A DNA stretch of 64,000 nt, from contig NZ_CP034036.1 of assembly GCF_005484965.1 (NCBI RefSeq), positions 2,418,001 through 2,482,000 on the forward strand. The letters are read 5' to 3'. Positions 8,101 through 16,990 of the stretch are shown piece after piece (the stretch's first letter is position 1; every line of letters starts with the position of its first letter). The notes below the pieces were generated by a model that saw only the letters and a program-made list of their open reading frames with translations, was not told the DNA's origin and did not search any database. The DNA comes from Brenneria nigrifluens DSM 30175 = ATCC 13028. Its GTDB lineage: Bacteria > Pseudomonadota > Gammaproteobacteria > Enterobacterales > Enterobacteriaceae. A program made the position numbers and the translations under genes.

Positions 8101-9372
8101 ATGGCCTATTTCATTGATCGACGGCTAAATGGCAAAAACAAAAGCATGGTTAACCGCCAGCGCTTTCTGCGCCGCTATAAGTCGCAAATAAAACAGTCGA
8201 TTTCCGAGGCCATTAACAAGCGTTCGGTGACCGATATAGACAGCGGGGAATCGGTATCGATTCCCAACGGAGACATTAACGAACCGATGTTCCATCAGGG
8301 GCGCGGCGGCCGCCGCCATCGCGTGCATCCGGGGAACGACCACTTTGTACAGAATGACCGCATCGAGCGGCCGCAGGGAGGCGGCGGCGGTTCCGGTCAG
8401 GGCGATGCCAGTAAAGACGGCGAAGGCCAGGATGAGTTCGTATTTCAGATATCCAAAGACGAATATCTGGACCTGCTGTTTGAAGATCTGGCGCTGCCGA
8501 ATCTGAAAAAAACCCAGCACCGGCAGTTGAACGAGTACAAAAACCATCGCGCGGGTTATACCGCCAATGGCGTTCCCGCCAATATCAGCGTGGTGCGCTC
8601 ATTGCAAAACTCCCTGGCCCGGCGGATGGCGATGACGGCGGGTAAACGCCGTGAGTTGCACTCTCTGGAGGCGGAGCTGGAACAGTTGGAGCATTCCGAA
8701 CCGGTACAGTTGCTGGAAGAAGAGCGTTTGCGCCAGGACATTGCCGAACTGCGGCAAAAAATCGCCCGGGTGCCGTTTATCGATACCTTCGATCTGCGTT
8801 ACAAAAATTATGAGCGCCGGGCCGAGCCATCCAGCCAGGCGGTGATGTTCTGCCTTATGGATGTTTCCGGTTCGATGGATCAGGCCACCAAGGATATGGC
8901 GAAACGCTTTTATATCCTGCTCTATCTGTTTCTCAGCAGAAATTATAAAAACGTCGAGGTGGTTTATATCAGGCACCATACCCAGGCTAAAGAGGTTGAC
9001 GAGCAAGAGTTCTTCTACTCGCAGGAAACCGGCGGCACCATTGTTTCCAGCGCGTTGAAGCTGATGGAGGAAGTGGTGCGCGAACGTTACGATCCGTCTC
9101 TCTGGAATATCTATGCGGCGCAGGCGTCCGACGGCGATAACTGGGCCGATGACTCCCCTTTATGCCATCAATTGCTGGCCGACCAGCTGCTGCCGATGGT
9201 GCGCTATTATAGCTATATCGAAATCACCCGCCGTTCCCACCAGACGCTGTGGCGCGAGTACGAAATGCTGCGTGACGAATTTGATAACTTTGCCATGCAG
9301 CATATTCGCGATCCGGATGATATCTATCCGGTATTCCGTGAACTTTTCCGCAAGCAAACGGTGGGGAACTAA
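8101..9372 (+). CDS. yeaH: YeaH, DUF444 von Willebrand-type protein
   Basis: Conserved partner of YeaG with no defined activity. The start at 8101 gives 423 residues (E. coli 427) and has a GGGGGAAGC ribosome site; an in-frame start ten codons upstream (8071) is less likely. The N-terminus is basic. A glycine-rich flexible linker lies at about 93-110, a likely coiled coil at about 182-224, and a vWA-like metal-ion motif DVSGS at 254-258. A hairpin terminator follows the stop. Functional coupling with the PrkA kinase and SpoVR is inferred from conserved gene association. Confidence 0.92.
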   Translation: MAYFIDRRLNGKNKSMVNRQRFLRRYKSQIKQSISEAINKRSVTDIDSGESVSIPNGDINEPMFHQGRGGRRHRVHPGNDHFVQNDRIERPQGGGGGSGQGDASKDGEGQDEFVFQISKDEYLDLLFEDLALPNLKKTQHRQLNEYKNHRAGYTANGVPANISVVRSLQNSLARRMAMTAGKRRELHSLEAELEQLEHSEPVQLLEEERLRQDIAELRQKIARVPFIDTFDLRYKNYERRAEPSSQAVMFCLMDVSGSMDQATKDMAKRFYILLYLFLSRNYKNVEVVYIRHHTQAKEVDEQEFFYSQETGGTIVSSALKLMEEVVRERYDPSLWNIYAAQASDGDNWADDSPLCHQLLADQLLPMVRYYSYIEITRRSHQTLWREYEMLRDEFDNFAMQHIRDPDDIYPVFRELFRKQTVGN

Positions 9373-9379
9373 CCTAGAT

Positions 9380-9413
9380 AATCAGCCAGCCAATATTACC
9401 CTGGCTGATTTTA
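9380..9413 (+). terminator. Rho-independent terminator of yeaGH
   Basis: The ten-base stem AATCAGCCAG / CTGGCTGATT (9380-9389 and 9401-9410) is followed by TTT, eight bases after the yeaH stop. Confidence 0.85.
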
Positions 9414-9539
9414 TCGCCCGCCACTTGTTACAACGTCACCAATATAAGCTTTCATTATCCGGCGCGCCGCGTTGCCGACCGTTCGGGCAAGGGTGTTAAC
9501 CCGCGGGCTGAAAGGCCGCATTATCCCGCTGCCCCAGCG

Positions 9540-10796
9540 TTAAACCCTGGCGTAACGGAATACGGATAAATCGTCGGATTGAATATCCGGCGTTTTACCG
9601 GCGATGATATCGGCCAGCAGTTGTCCCGAACCGCAGGCCATCGTCCATCCCAAGGTGCCGTGCCCGGTATTCAGGAACAGGTTTTTCAGCGGTGAGCGTC
9701 CGACCAGCGGCGTACCGTCCGGCGTCATCGGACGTAACCCGCTCCAGAAGGTCGCCTGCTCGACCGGCCCGACGTGCGGGTAAAGATCGCGCACCACCAT
9801 CTCCAGCGTTTTACGCCGTTTGGCATTCAACCCGGTATCAAAACAGACGATTTCCGCCATGCCGCCCACGCGGATTCGTCGATCGAAACGCGTGATGGCG
9901 ACCTTATAGGTCTCGTCCAGCACGGTGGAAACCGGCGCGGCGGCCTCATCGAGCAGCGGTATGGTCAGGGAATAGCCTTTCAGCGGATAGACCGGAATAG
10001 AGAACCATTCGCGCAACAGCCCAGTCGAATACGAGCCGCAGGCCATGACGTAAGCGTCCGCGATCAACGCCTCGCCGTCACATTGCACGCCGGCGACCTG
10101 CGTCCCCGCCACCTGCAAATCACGGACGGCCAGACCGAACCTGAATACCACGCCGGCATCCGCCGCCATTCTGGCCAGACGGCGGGTGAATAACTGACAA
10201 TCCCCGGTTTCGTCATGGGGCAAACGTAAACCGCCGGTAAGCTTATCAGTGACGTTCGCCAGCGCCGGTTCAATGGAGGACAGCTGCAGGTTATTCAGCA
10301 GTTGGTACGGCACGCCCGCCTCTTTTAACACCGCGATATCGCGCATCGCATTTTCATACTGCTGCGCAGTGCGGAACAGTTGCAGCGTACCGCCCTGCCG
10401 GCCCTCATATTGGATATTGGTTTTCTGGCGCAGCGCCCGCAGGCAATCCCGGCTGTATTCGGCCAGCCGTACCATGCGGGCCTTATTGACCTGGTAATGA
10501 CGGCTGTCGCAATTCAGCAGCATCTGCCACATCCAGCGCAGTTGTTCAGCCGAAAAGTCGGGCCGGATAGCCAGCGGCGCATGGCGCTGAAACAGCCATT
10601 TAACGGCCTTCAGCGGTATGCCGGGCGCCGCCCAGGGAGCGGAATAGCCCGGCGAGATCTGTCCGGCGTTTCCGGCGCTGGTTTCAAGCGCCGGCTCCGC
10701 CTGCCTATCGACGACGGTCACTTCATGTCCGGCCTGCGCCAGATACCAGGCGGTACTCACGCCAATAACACCACTCCCTAGAATGACAACCCGCAT
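9540..10796 (-). CDS. dadA: D-amino acid dehydrogenase small subunit DadA
   Basis: Membrane-associated FAD/iron-sulfur dehydrogenase that oxidises D-alanine and other D-amino acids to the 2-oxo acid, passing electrons to the respiratory chain. The protein is 418 residues (E. coli 432). The Rossmann FAD motif GSGVIGVSTAW is at residues 7-17 and the flavin-contacting TSAGNAGQISPGYSAPWAAPG stretch follows at about 39-59. The partner alanine racemase gene dadX, which follows dadA in E. coli, is absent: only 167 bases with the yeaH terminator lie downstream. It is transcribed divergently from spoVR/ycgB. Confidence 0.95.
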   Translation of the reverse strand: MRVVILGSGVIGVSTAWYLAQAGHEVTVVDRQAEPALETSAGNAGQISPGYSAPWAAPGIPLKAVKWLFQRHAPLAIRPDFSAEQLRWMWQMLLNCDSRHYQVNKARMVRLAEYSRDCLRALRQKTNIQYEGRQGGTLQLFRTAQQYENAMRDIAVLKEAGVPYQLLNNLQLSSIEPALANVTDKLTGGLRLPHDETGDCQLFTRRLARMAADAGVVFRFGLAVRDLQVAGTQVAGVQCDGEALIADAYVMACGSYSTGLLREWFSIPVYPLKGYSLTIPLLDEAAAPVSTVLDETYKVAITRFDRRIRVGGMAEIVCFDTGLNAKRRKTLEMVVRDLYPHVGPVEQATFWSGLRPMTPDGTPLVGRSPLKNLFLNTGHGTLGWTMACGSGQLLADIIAGKTPDIQSDDLSVFRYARV

Positions 10797-11080
10797 CTTT
10801 ACTTATCTCCGTCCATTACGCTTACTTGCCATGTAATATGCTGGATAATTAGCTATCTATTGGAATAAAAGGCTACTCTAGCATTTAGGTAAAAATTGTC
10901 ATCATGTGCAGATATAGCATTTATCTATTGTTCGTTGCCGTCGCAGGCAGCATATTATACCGGCTGACTCGGTGAATATTTTCTGCCAACCTGCCGTTTT
11001 TACGTCACTTTTATCAGATTGAGCTAAGATTAATTATGTCTGTGCGATATTGTGCAGGCGATCATGCAAGGGGCGCGCTG

Positions 11081-12619
11081 ATGGCTATATCGACTGATAA
11101 CCCGGTAAAAAAACCTAATCGCCTGGATGATGGGCCAGACTGGTCGTTTGAGCTATTGCAGGTCTATCTTGATGAGATAGATCGGGTAGCGAAACTCTAT
11201 CGTCTGGATACTTACCCCCATCAAATCGAAGTAATCACCTCCGAGCAAATGATGGACGCCTATTCCAGCATAGGCATGCCGATTAACTATTCCCACTGGT
11301 CGTTCGGTAAGAAATTTATTGAAACCGAGCAACGTTACAAGCATGGACAGCAAGGGCTGGCTTATGAAATCGTTATCAACTCGGATCCCTGTATCGCCTA
11401 TCTGATGGAAGAGAATACCCTGCCGATGCAAGCGCTGGTTATGGCCCATGCCTGCTATGGGCATAACTCTTTCTTCAAAGGCAATTATCTGTTCCGCAGC
11501 TGGACCGATGCCGGTTCAATCGTCGACTATCTTATCTTTGCCCGGCAGTATATTGCGCAATGCGAAGAGCGCTACGGCGTAGAGGAGGTGGAAAGCCTGC
11601 TGGATTCATGCCATGCGCTGATGAACTACGGCGTGGACCGCTACAAACGCCCGCAAAAAATCTCGCTGGAAGAAGAGAAATCCCGCCAGAAGAGCCGCGA
11701 GGCCTATCTGCAAAGCCAGGTCAACGACCTGTGGAAAACCCTCCCGCGCCGCGAACAGGGCATGGCGCAGGAGCAAGCTCGGCGTTTCCCGCAGGAACCG
11801 CAGGAAAACCTGCTCTACTTTATGGAAAAAAACGCGCCGCTGCTGGAACCCTGGCAGCGTGAAATTTTGCGTATCGTGCGTAAGGTCAGCCAATATTTTT
11901 ACCCGCAGAAACAGACCCAGGTGATGAACGAGGGATGGGCCACCTTCTGGCACTACACCATTCTTAATCATCTCTATGATGAAGGCCGGGTTTCCGAACG
12001 TTTTATGCTGGAGTTCCTGCACAGTCACACCAACGTCATTTACCAGCCGCCATACAACAGCCCCTATTACAGCGGGATCAGCCCTTACGCGCTGGGCTTC
12101 GCCATGTTTCAGGATATTAAGCGCATCTGTCAGGATCCCACCGAAGAGGATCGCTACTGGTTCCCGGAAATCGCCGGTAAAGACTGGCTTGACACGCTGC
12201 ACTTCGCCATGGAGAACTTCAAGGATGAGAGCTTTATCAGCCAGTTCCTGTCGCCGAAAGTGATGCGTGATTTCCGGCTATTCACCGTGCTTGACGACGA
12301 CCACAATAATTATCTTGAAATCGCCGCGATCCATGATGAAGAAGGCTACCGCTTAATCCGCCAGGAGCTGTCGGCACAGTATAACCTGAGCTATCTTGAA
12401 CCCAATATTCAGGTCTGGAATGTGGATTTGCGCGGCAATCGTTCACTGACGCTACGCTACATCCCGCATAATCGGGCGCCGCTGGATAAGAGCAGTCATG
12501 AAGTGATGAAGCACGTTCATCGTTTATGGGGGTTTGAGGTATATATGGAGCAGGAGAACGACGACGGCAGCATCGAGTTGCTGGAGCGCTGCCCGCCGCG
12601 CAACGCGCCGTCCTCATAG
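11081..12619 (+). CDS. ycgB: SpoVR family protein YcgB
   Basis: SpoVR-like cytoplasmic protein, 512 residues with the start at 11081 (E. coli YcgB 510). That ATG is preceded by AAGGGGC; an in-frame start at 11036 gives a 15-residue extension not seen in the family. Highly conserved blocks include YPHQIEVITSEQMMDAYSS, HACYGHNSFFKGNYLF and MNEGWATFWHY, whose His/Glu content suggests a metal site. Function is poorly defined. In many bacteria SpoVR genes cluster with prkA (yeaG) and DUF444 (yeaH) genes, and all three lie within 7 kb here, although with dadA between them. Confidence 0.93.
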   Translation: MAISTDNPVKKPNRLDDGPDWSFELLQVYLDEIDRVAKLYRLDTYPHQIEVITSEQMMDAYSSIGMPINYSHWSFGKKFIETEQRYKHGQQGLAYEIVINSDPCIAYLMEENTLPMQALVMAHACYGHNSFFKGNYLFRSWTDAGSIVDYLIFARQYIAQCEERYGVEEVESLLDSCHALMNYGVDRYKRPQKISLEEEKSRQKSREAYLQSQVNDLWKTLPRREQGMAQEQARRFPQEPQENLLYFMEKNAPLLEPWQREILRIVRKVSQYFYPQKQTQVMNEGWATFWHYTILNHLYDEGRVSERFMLEFLHSHTNVIYQPPYNSPYYSGISPYALGFAMFQDIKRICQDPTEEDRYWFPEIAGKDWLDTLHFAMENFKDESFISQFLSPKVMRDFRLFTVLDDDHNNYLEIAAIHDEEGYRLIRQELSAQYNLSYLEPNIQVWNVDLRGNRSLTLRYIPHNRAPLDKSSHEVMKHVHRLWGFEVYMEQENDDGSIELLERCPPRNAPSS

Positions 12620-12662
12620 CGCTCAAACAGCGAGCTGAAAAAACGGCATTTGCAAAGGGTAT

Positions 12663-13382
12663 TCAGCGGCGAATTTCGGCGATATCGTGCGGAATGGCGC
12701 TCTGCATACTATGCCAGATGGCGCCGCTCTCTTTGCCATAATGCCGGACCACGTCCATAACCTGCTCGTACAGGCCGTCATGGCACAGCGTTTCCAGCCG
12801 CTTATAGAAATCCAGCGCCAGCCTGCGGGCATCGGGATTGGAAAAATAGTAGCGGCCGACGCGAATATACAATCCTTTCAATCCATTGAGGATCAGGCCG
12901 TAAATCGGATTACCGGAGGCGAACGCCAGCCCGCGGAATACGTTGTAATCCAGCTGCGCGAAAGCATCCGCGTTATCATCCACGGCCCCGGTCTGCTTTA
13001 ATACTTCACGGGTCTTTTCCGGGTGCTGCCGTAACGCCGTGCGGATAAAAATAGCCGCGATATTGGTACGCACCGCCAGTAGATTATCAATAAGTTGCGG
13101 TACGCTGTCGTGGTCGAGCCGAGCCAGCGTCTCCAGAATATTCAGTCCGGACGTTTCCCAGAAGTTATTGATTTTCGTTGGTTTGCCATGTTGAATCGTC
13201 AACCAGCCGTCGCGCGCCAAACGCTGCAGCACTTCCCGCAACGTGGTGCGCGTCACGCCTATCAGCTCGGAAAGCTCTCTTTCTGCAGGCAGGATCGATC
13301 CCGGAGGAAAGCGGTTATTCCATATACTTTCAATAATATATTCTTCCGCGAATCCGGCTGGACTTTGCGCCTTTATGACCAT
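12663..13382 (-). CDS. fadR: Fatty acid metabolism regulator FadR
   Basis: GntR-family transcription factor of 239 residues, the E. coli length. It represses fad beta-oxidation genes and activates fabA/fabB; long-chain acyl-CoA releases it from DNA. The N-terminal winged helix (about 1-75) has the recognition region GVTRTTLREVLQRLARDGW. The C-terminal acyl-CoA domain contains the conserved FRGLAFASGNPIYGLILNG segment. The ligase gene fadD, a likely target, is 9.4 kb downstream in this window. The start is the conserved MVIKAQSPAGFAEEYI; only a weak GGAA precedes it. nhaB, adjacent to fadR in E. coli, is absent. Confidence 0.97.
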   Translation of the reverse strand: MVIKAQSPAGFAEEYIIESIWNNRFPPGSILPAERELSELIGVTRTTLREVLQRLARDGWLTIQHGKPTKINNFWETSGLNILETLARLDHDSVPQLIDNLLAVRTNIAAIFIRTALRQHPEKTREVLKQTGAVDDNADAFAQLDYNVFRGLAFASGNPIYGLILNGLKGLYIRVGRYYFSNPDARRLALDFYKRLETLCHDGLYEQVMDVVRHYGKESGAIWHSMQSAIPHDIAEIRR

Positions 13383-13408
13383 GAGTTTGATATTCCGTAG
13401 CGATATTT

Positions 13409-13438
13409 ACCAGTGAAAACTGGTACTCATCATACCAG
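13409..13438. promoter_or_regulatory. Overlapping palindromes upstream of fadR (candidate operator)
   Basis: ACCAGTGAAAACTGGT (13409-13424) is a perfect inverted repeat. Its right arm also forms a second one, CTGGTA-N7-TACCAG (13420-13438). The CTGGT/ACCAG half-sites resemble GntR/FadR-type half-sites (AACTGGT), and the element lies 27-56 bases upstream of the fadR start, so autoregulation is possible. The remainder of the 409-base gap up to dsbB shows no supported gene and no recognisable nhaB remnant. Confidence 0.4.
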
Positions 13439-13791
13439 ATGAACCCAACATGCCATAGCATCGCCGTCCCGCGCCAGAAAAATTCAAGATAAAACTGTGA
13501 CCGCAAACAAAACCATGCGTTCCGGCGCCCCTTATCACTGGTCGGTTGGCAAAATTTTCAGCTATGATGCCATGTTAGCGATAAAGAAAAGTCTCCGCGA
13601 CATCGGGCCGGCATCATTATGGCCGTCATTGGCGCGGATAATCCTGTATAGTGGTCGGTGGATATCAATTCAGTCAGCGCAAGCCCTGTTATCGGCTTTT
13701 AATGGTGTCGAATCAGCGCTGAATAACGATGGCAGTGAGGCTGTTCCGGTTTACACTGCCGAGTCGCTCATTTTGGCATGGAATACTTGTT

Positions 13792-14325
13792 ATGTTGCGA
13801 TTTCTCAACCGTTGCTCACGCGGTCGCGGTGCCTGGTTGTTACTGGCATTCACAGCCTTGATTCTGGAATTGGTCGCGCTTTATTTCCAGCATGTGATGC
13901 TATTAAAGCCCTGCGTACTGTGCATTTATCAGCGCAATGCCCTATTGGGCATCATGGGGGCCGGTTTGTTGGGCGCCATCGCGCCGGGCAACCTGCTGTT
14001 GCGTTATCCGGCGATCGCGCTCTGGCTCTACAGTTCATTTGAAGGGTTGCGTTTGGCCTGGAAACACACGGATATCCTGCTGCACCCCTCGCCCTTTAAT
14101 ACCTGCGATTTTTTTGTCAGCTTCCCGTCCTGGTTGCCGCTGGATAAATGGCTCCCCGCGATATTTAATGCGACGGGCGACTGCTCGGAACGCCAATGGC
14201 AATTATTGTCGCTGGAAATGCCGCAGTGGCTGGTCGGTATTTTCGCCGCCTATCTGCTGATTGCGCTGCTGGTATTGATTGCTCAGCCCTTCCGCCCCAA
14301 ACGCCGCGATCTTTTCAGCCGCTGA
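13792..14325 (+). CDS. dsbB: Disulfide bond formation protein DsbB
   Basis: Inner-membrane quinone reductase that reoxidises periplasmic DsbA. The protein is 177 residues with four transmembrane helices. The redox cysteine pairs are both present: Cys41/Cys44 (KPCVLC) and Cys105/Cys131. The start at 13792 reproduces the conserved MLRFLN N-terminus of E. coli DsbB (176 residues); the longer frame beginning 63 bases upstream is rejected. Only a weak GGAA precedes this ATG. A strong terminator follows, so it appears to be a single-gene unit. Confidence 0.96.
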   Translation: MLRFLNRCSRGRGAWLLLAFTALILELVALYFQHVMLLKPCVLCIYQRNALLGIMGAGLLGAIAPGNLLLRYPAIALWLYSSFEGLRLAWKHTDILLHPSPFNTCDFFVSFPSWLPLDKWLPAIFNATGDCSERQWQLLSLEMPQWLVGIFAAYLLIALLVLIAQPFRPKRRDLFSR

Positions 14326-14351
14326 AAAACAGGCTGCGCACCGGCGCGTAA

Positions 14352-14383
14352 AAAAGCCCGGGTAGAATTCACTCGGGCTTTTC
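14352..14383 (+). terminator. Rho-independent terminator of dsbB (bidirectional)
   Basis: The nine-base stem AAAAGCCCG / CGGGCTTTT (14352-14360 and 14374-14382) has T and A runs on either side. It can serve dsbB on the plus strand and the small minus-strand gene that ends at 14396. Confidence 0.88.
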
Positions 14384-14395
14384 CATCAATCTCTG

Positions 14396-14593
14396 CTACT
14401 GCTTTGGTCCGTAGATATCCCTGTAATAGTCTAATCTTTCTTTAAAGTACTGCCGTCTCTCTTGTGGGATTTTTTCCGCGATTTCGTCAGCATTAATGGT
14501 TTTTTTCTGACTTTCCATAAAAGCTATCGTGGAAGCAGCAAAATCAGCGTACTGATCGCTGTATCCAAGAATCATCTTTTCAAAGTTGATCAT
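14396..14593 (-). CDS. Small HolE-like protein (DNA polymerase III theta family, putative)
   Basis: A 65-residue acidic/charged protein preceded by GGGGGGAG on the minus strand and ending just before the shared terminator. By eye it aligns with the theta subunit HolE of E. coli. The segment DFAASTIAF matches DLAAAGVAF, and IAEKIPQERRQYFKERLDYYR matches the [21 protein letters not shown] region. The family members HolE and phage P1 HOT bind and stabilise the epsilon proofreading subunit. The match is short, so the call is tentative. It is a second-locus copy relative to the usual holE position, which raises the possibility of a horizontally acquired or paralogous theta. Alternatively it is an unrelated small helical protein. 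Confidence 0.5.
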   Translation of the reverse strand: MINFEKMILGYSDQYADFAASTIAFMESQKKTINADEIAEKIPQERRQYFKERLDYYRDIYGPKQ

Positions 14594-14683
14594 CTGCTCC
14601 CCCCTTTTCTTTCGCTATTGTTGTATTAAAATTATACAACACATTTTGATTTTCACATGGGGAAGGCGTGCGAATATTTCCGG

Positions 14684-15130
14684 TTATCGGGCCCACGCCG
14701 GCTTGTTCAGGATATGGTCCTGCCAATCCACAACCTCATTCTCCCGCACCGCAATATGCCGCACGGAAATTCGTTCTCCGTGCATCGCCGTTTTAGAACC
14801 GGCAATCAGCGGATGCCACTGTGGCAACCCCTTCCCTTCATGAATCAGCCGATAGGCGCAGGTTGCCGGCAACCAGTTAAAAGTCAGCAGATTTTCGCGG
14901 GTGAGCTTGATGCAGTCGGGCTCATATTCAAAGCGACGGCTATAGTTGCGACATTGACAGCTTTTTATATTCAATTGGTTACAGGCCACGTTGGTAAAGT
15001 AGATTTCCTCCGTATCCTCATCAATAAGTTTATGCAAACAGCACTGCCCGCAGCCGTCGCACAACGACTCCCATTCGTCGTCGGACATTTCAGCCAATGT
15101 CTTGTGCTGCCAAAAAGGGCGTTCAGTCAT
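14684..15130 (-). CDS. ycgN: YcgN family cysteine-cluster protein (UPF0260)
   Basis: Conserved 148-residue cytoplasmic protein (E. coli YcgN 153) rich in cysteines. The signature CDGCGQCC covers Cys24, Cys27, Cys30 and Cys31. Further cysteines are at 50, 58, 60, 73 and 91, in a pattern of the UPF0153/CxxCxxCC zinc or iron-sulfur binding class. The function is unknown. It is followed upstream by ycgM in the same direction, as in E. coli (ycgL-ycgM-ycgN). Here the first member, ycgL, has been separated by the tartrate dehydratase insert. Confidence 0.9.
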   Translation of the reverse strand: MTERPFWQHKTLAEMSDDEWESLCDGCGQCCLHKLIDEDTEEIYFTNVACNQLNIKSCQCRNYSRRFEYEPDCIKLTRENLLTFNWLPATCAYRLIHEGKGLPQWHPLIAGSKTAMHGERISVRHIAVRENEVVDWQDHILNKPAWAR

Positions 15131-15230
15131 TTCTCTTTCCGGTTAATCTGTATTGGCGCCCTGTATAGCGGCTTTAAGCGGCAGAGGCAAGTTTTGCCAC
15201 CCGTTCGCACCGAAGCGGGCAGCGCGGGAT

Positions 15231-15887
15231 TCAGATAATGCGGGTGTTGAGGGTACGGTCGTTAAGGGTGATTTTCAGCATATCGCCAGACTCGATCGGC
15301 CCAACGCCTTGCGGTGTTCCTGTGAGAATAATATCGCCCGCGCGCAGCGTAAAGAAGCGGCTCATATAAGCAATCAGCGGCAGAATCGGCGTAATCATAT
15401 CGCTGGTGTTGCCCTGCTGGCGCATCTCATCATTCACCTTAACCCCCAGTTCCGTCTGCTGCGGATCGCCGAATTCCGCTACCGGAATAAAACCGGATAT
15501 CGGGCAGGAACCGTCGAACGCTTTGGCTTTTTCCCACGGTTGCCCGGCTTTTTTGCATGCGGATTGTACGTCACGCAGCGTTAAATCCAGCGCGACGCCG
15601 TAGCCGGCGATTGCCCGCGCGACCCGTTCCTCATTCGCCTGCTTCAGCGGCGTACCGATCAGCACCGCCAGTTCGACCTCATGATGAACCGAACCAAGAT
15701 TTTTGGGAACGGCGACCGGCTGACGTAAATCGCACAGCGCGGTTTCAGGCTTAATAAATAAAACCGGCTCGCTGGGCGTCGCACTTCCCATTTCTTTAAT
15801 GTGCGCCGAATAGTTGCTGCCTACGCACACCACTTTATTTACCGGGAAATCAAGCAGCGCACCCTGCCAGTCTCTGTGTTGATACAT
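15231..15887 (-). CDS. ycgM: Fumarylacetoacetate hydrolase family protein YcgM
   Basis: FAH-fold hydrolase of 218 residues (E. coli YcgM 219). Members of this subfamily (YcgM/FAHD1) act as acylpyruvases or oxaloacetate decarboxylase/tautomerases with a Mg2+ ion. The metal ligands are visible as Glu70, Glu72 (HHEVELAVLIG) and Asp101 (GVALDLTLRD). The C-terminal DIILTGTPQGVGP segment is typical. The start follows a GGAGAAT ribosome site. It probably forms a transcription unit with ycgN, 100 bases downstream. The exact substrate is not deducible from sequence. Confidence 0.9.
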   Translation of the reverse strand: MYQHRDWQGALLDFPVNKVVCVGSNYSAHIKEMGSATPSEPVLFIKPETALCDLRQPVAVPKNLGSVHHEVELAVLIGTPLKQANEERVARAIAGYGVALDLTLRDVQSACKKAGQPWEKAKAFDGSCPISGFIPVAEFGDPQQTELGVKVNDEMRQQGNTSDMITPILPLIAYMSRFFTLRAGDIILTGTPQGVGPIESGDMLKITLNDRTLNTRII

Positions 15888-16030
15888 GAATATTCTCCTG
15901 CCCTGTCAGTTGAGTAAACATTACACTTATCACGAATAAGATCGCGGAAAATGCAATCATGCAAAAAACGCTCTATCATCGCCGATGCCATCGGCTCTGG
16001 TCCCAAGATGCACACAGTATAAAGCAAACG

Positions 16031-16936
16031 CTAAAATTTCTGTTGCTGACAATAGTGAGTAAAGTGCTCTACGCAAACCCGCAGCTTGGCGGAAGAATAT
16101 AACGGCGTGTGATAGACCGCCCAAATATTGGCACTTTGCGCATACTCCGGCAACACCCTGATTAATGCGCCTTCCTTCAGCAACGGGGCGATATCCCACA
16201 GCGAACGCAACATAATCCCTTTGCCCTCCAAGGCCCAGCGGAGAACAATCTCCCCGCTATTAGAGGATAAATGGCCAGACACTTTTACTGATTTGCGTCC
16301 CCGATGATTTTCCAACTCCCAGACGCCCGCCGTTTGGTCGCGTTCTTTGGTGATAAGGCAGTCATGCCGCCGTAACTCCGCCAGCGAACCCGGTATGCCC
16401 CGTTGCCGTATATACTCCGGAGAAGCGCAAAGTATGCGCTGGTTTTTCGTTAACAGCCTGGCGATGTAGTTATCGGAAATGTCATCGTTAATGCGGATAT
16501 CAAGATCGATACGGTCTTTAAGCAAATCAATTTGCCGGTCAAAAAGTTCGAAGTGTATCTGCAATTCAGGATAGCGCGCCATAAGCTGCGTAATCGCCGG
16601 CGCAATATAATTGCGCCCGAACCCGAAACTACAGCCGATGCGAACCATCCCTTTCGGTTCCATCTTAACCTGCGAGACGTCGTCAAGCAGACTTTGCAAC
16701 TGCTCAAGAATATCGCCCCCGCGTTGATATACCAGCTTGCCGGTATCCGTCAGCGCGATGCCGTGCGACGAACGGTGCAGCAATTTCACTCCAAGCTGGT
16801 TTTCTAAAAGTTGTATCCGCTTGGTGACAAAGGCCGGCGTTTGCCCTAATGCCTCCGCGGCGCCGGCAAAGCTGCCGTTGTCAACCACGCTGGTCAGCAC
16901 CTGCAAATCTTTGGGAATGGGATATTGCTCGATCAT
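16031..16936 (-). CDS. ttdR: LysR-type regulator of tartrate dehydratase, TtdR
   Basis: LysR regulator of 301 residues. The N-terminal winged HTH (LQVLTSVVDNGSFAGAAEALGQTPAFVTKRIQLLE) is followed by a periplasmic-binding-protein-like effector domain. Long stretches such as GMVRIGCSFGFGRNYIAPAI and VSGHLSSNSGEIVLRWALEGKGIML match E. coli TtdR almost residue for residue. TtdR activates ttdABT during anaerobic growth on L- or meso-tartrate. Divergent placement against ttdAB supports the assignment. The promoter interval between the two contains a 250-base hairpin-rich repeat, which may alter regulation. Confidence 0.9.
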   Translation of the reverse strand: MIEQYPIPKDLQVLTSVVDNGSFAGAAEALGQTPAFVTKRIQLLENQLGVKLLHRSSHGIALTDTGKLVYQRGGDILEQLQSLLDDVSQVKMEPKGMVRIGCSFGFGRNYIAPAITQLMARYPELQIHFELFDRQIDLLKDRIDLDIRINDDISDNYIARLLTKNQRILCASPEYIRQRGIPGSLAELRRHDCLITKERDQTAGVWELENHRGRKSVKVSGHLSSNSGEIVLRWALEGKGIMLRSLWDIAPLLKEGALIRVLPEYAQSANIWAVYHTPLYSSAKLRVCVEHFTHYCQQQKF

Positions 16937-16990
16937 CGTAAACGTTTCCTTGGCAGGGAATATAATGCAACCGAACTCGGCTACGGGATT

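Noticed and set aside
13497..14042. 181-codon frame overlapping the dsbB start
   Set aside because: Out of frame with dsbB over its conserved region; considered as an nhaB remnant, but no NhaB-like sequence is seen.
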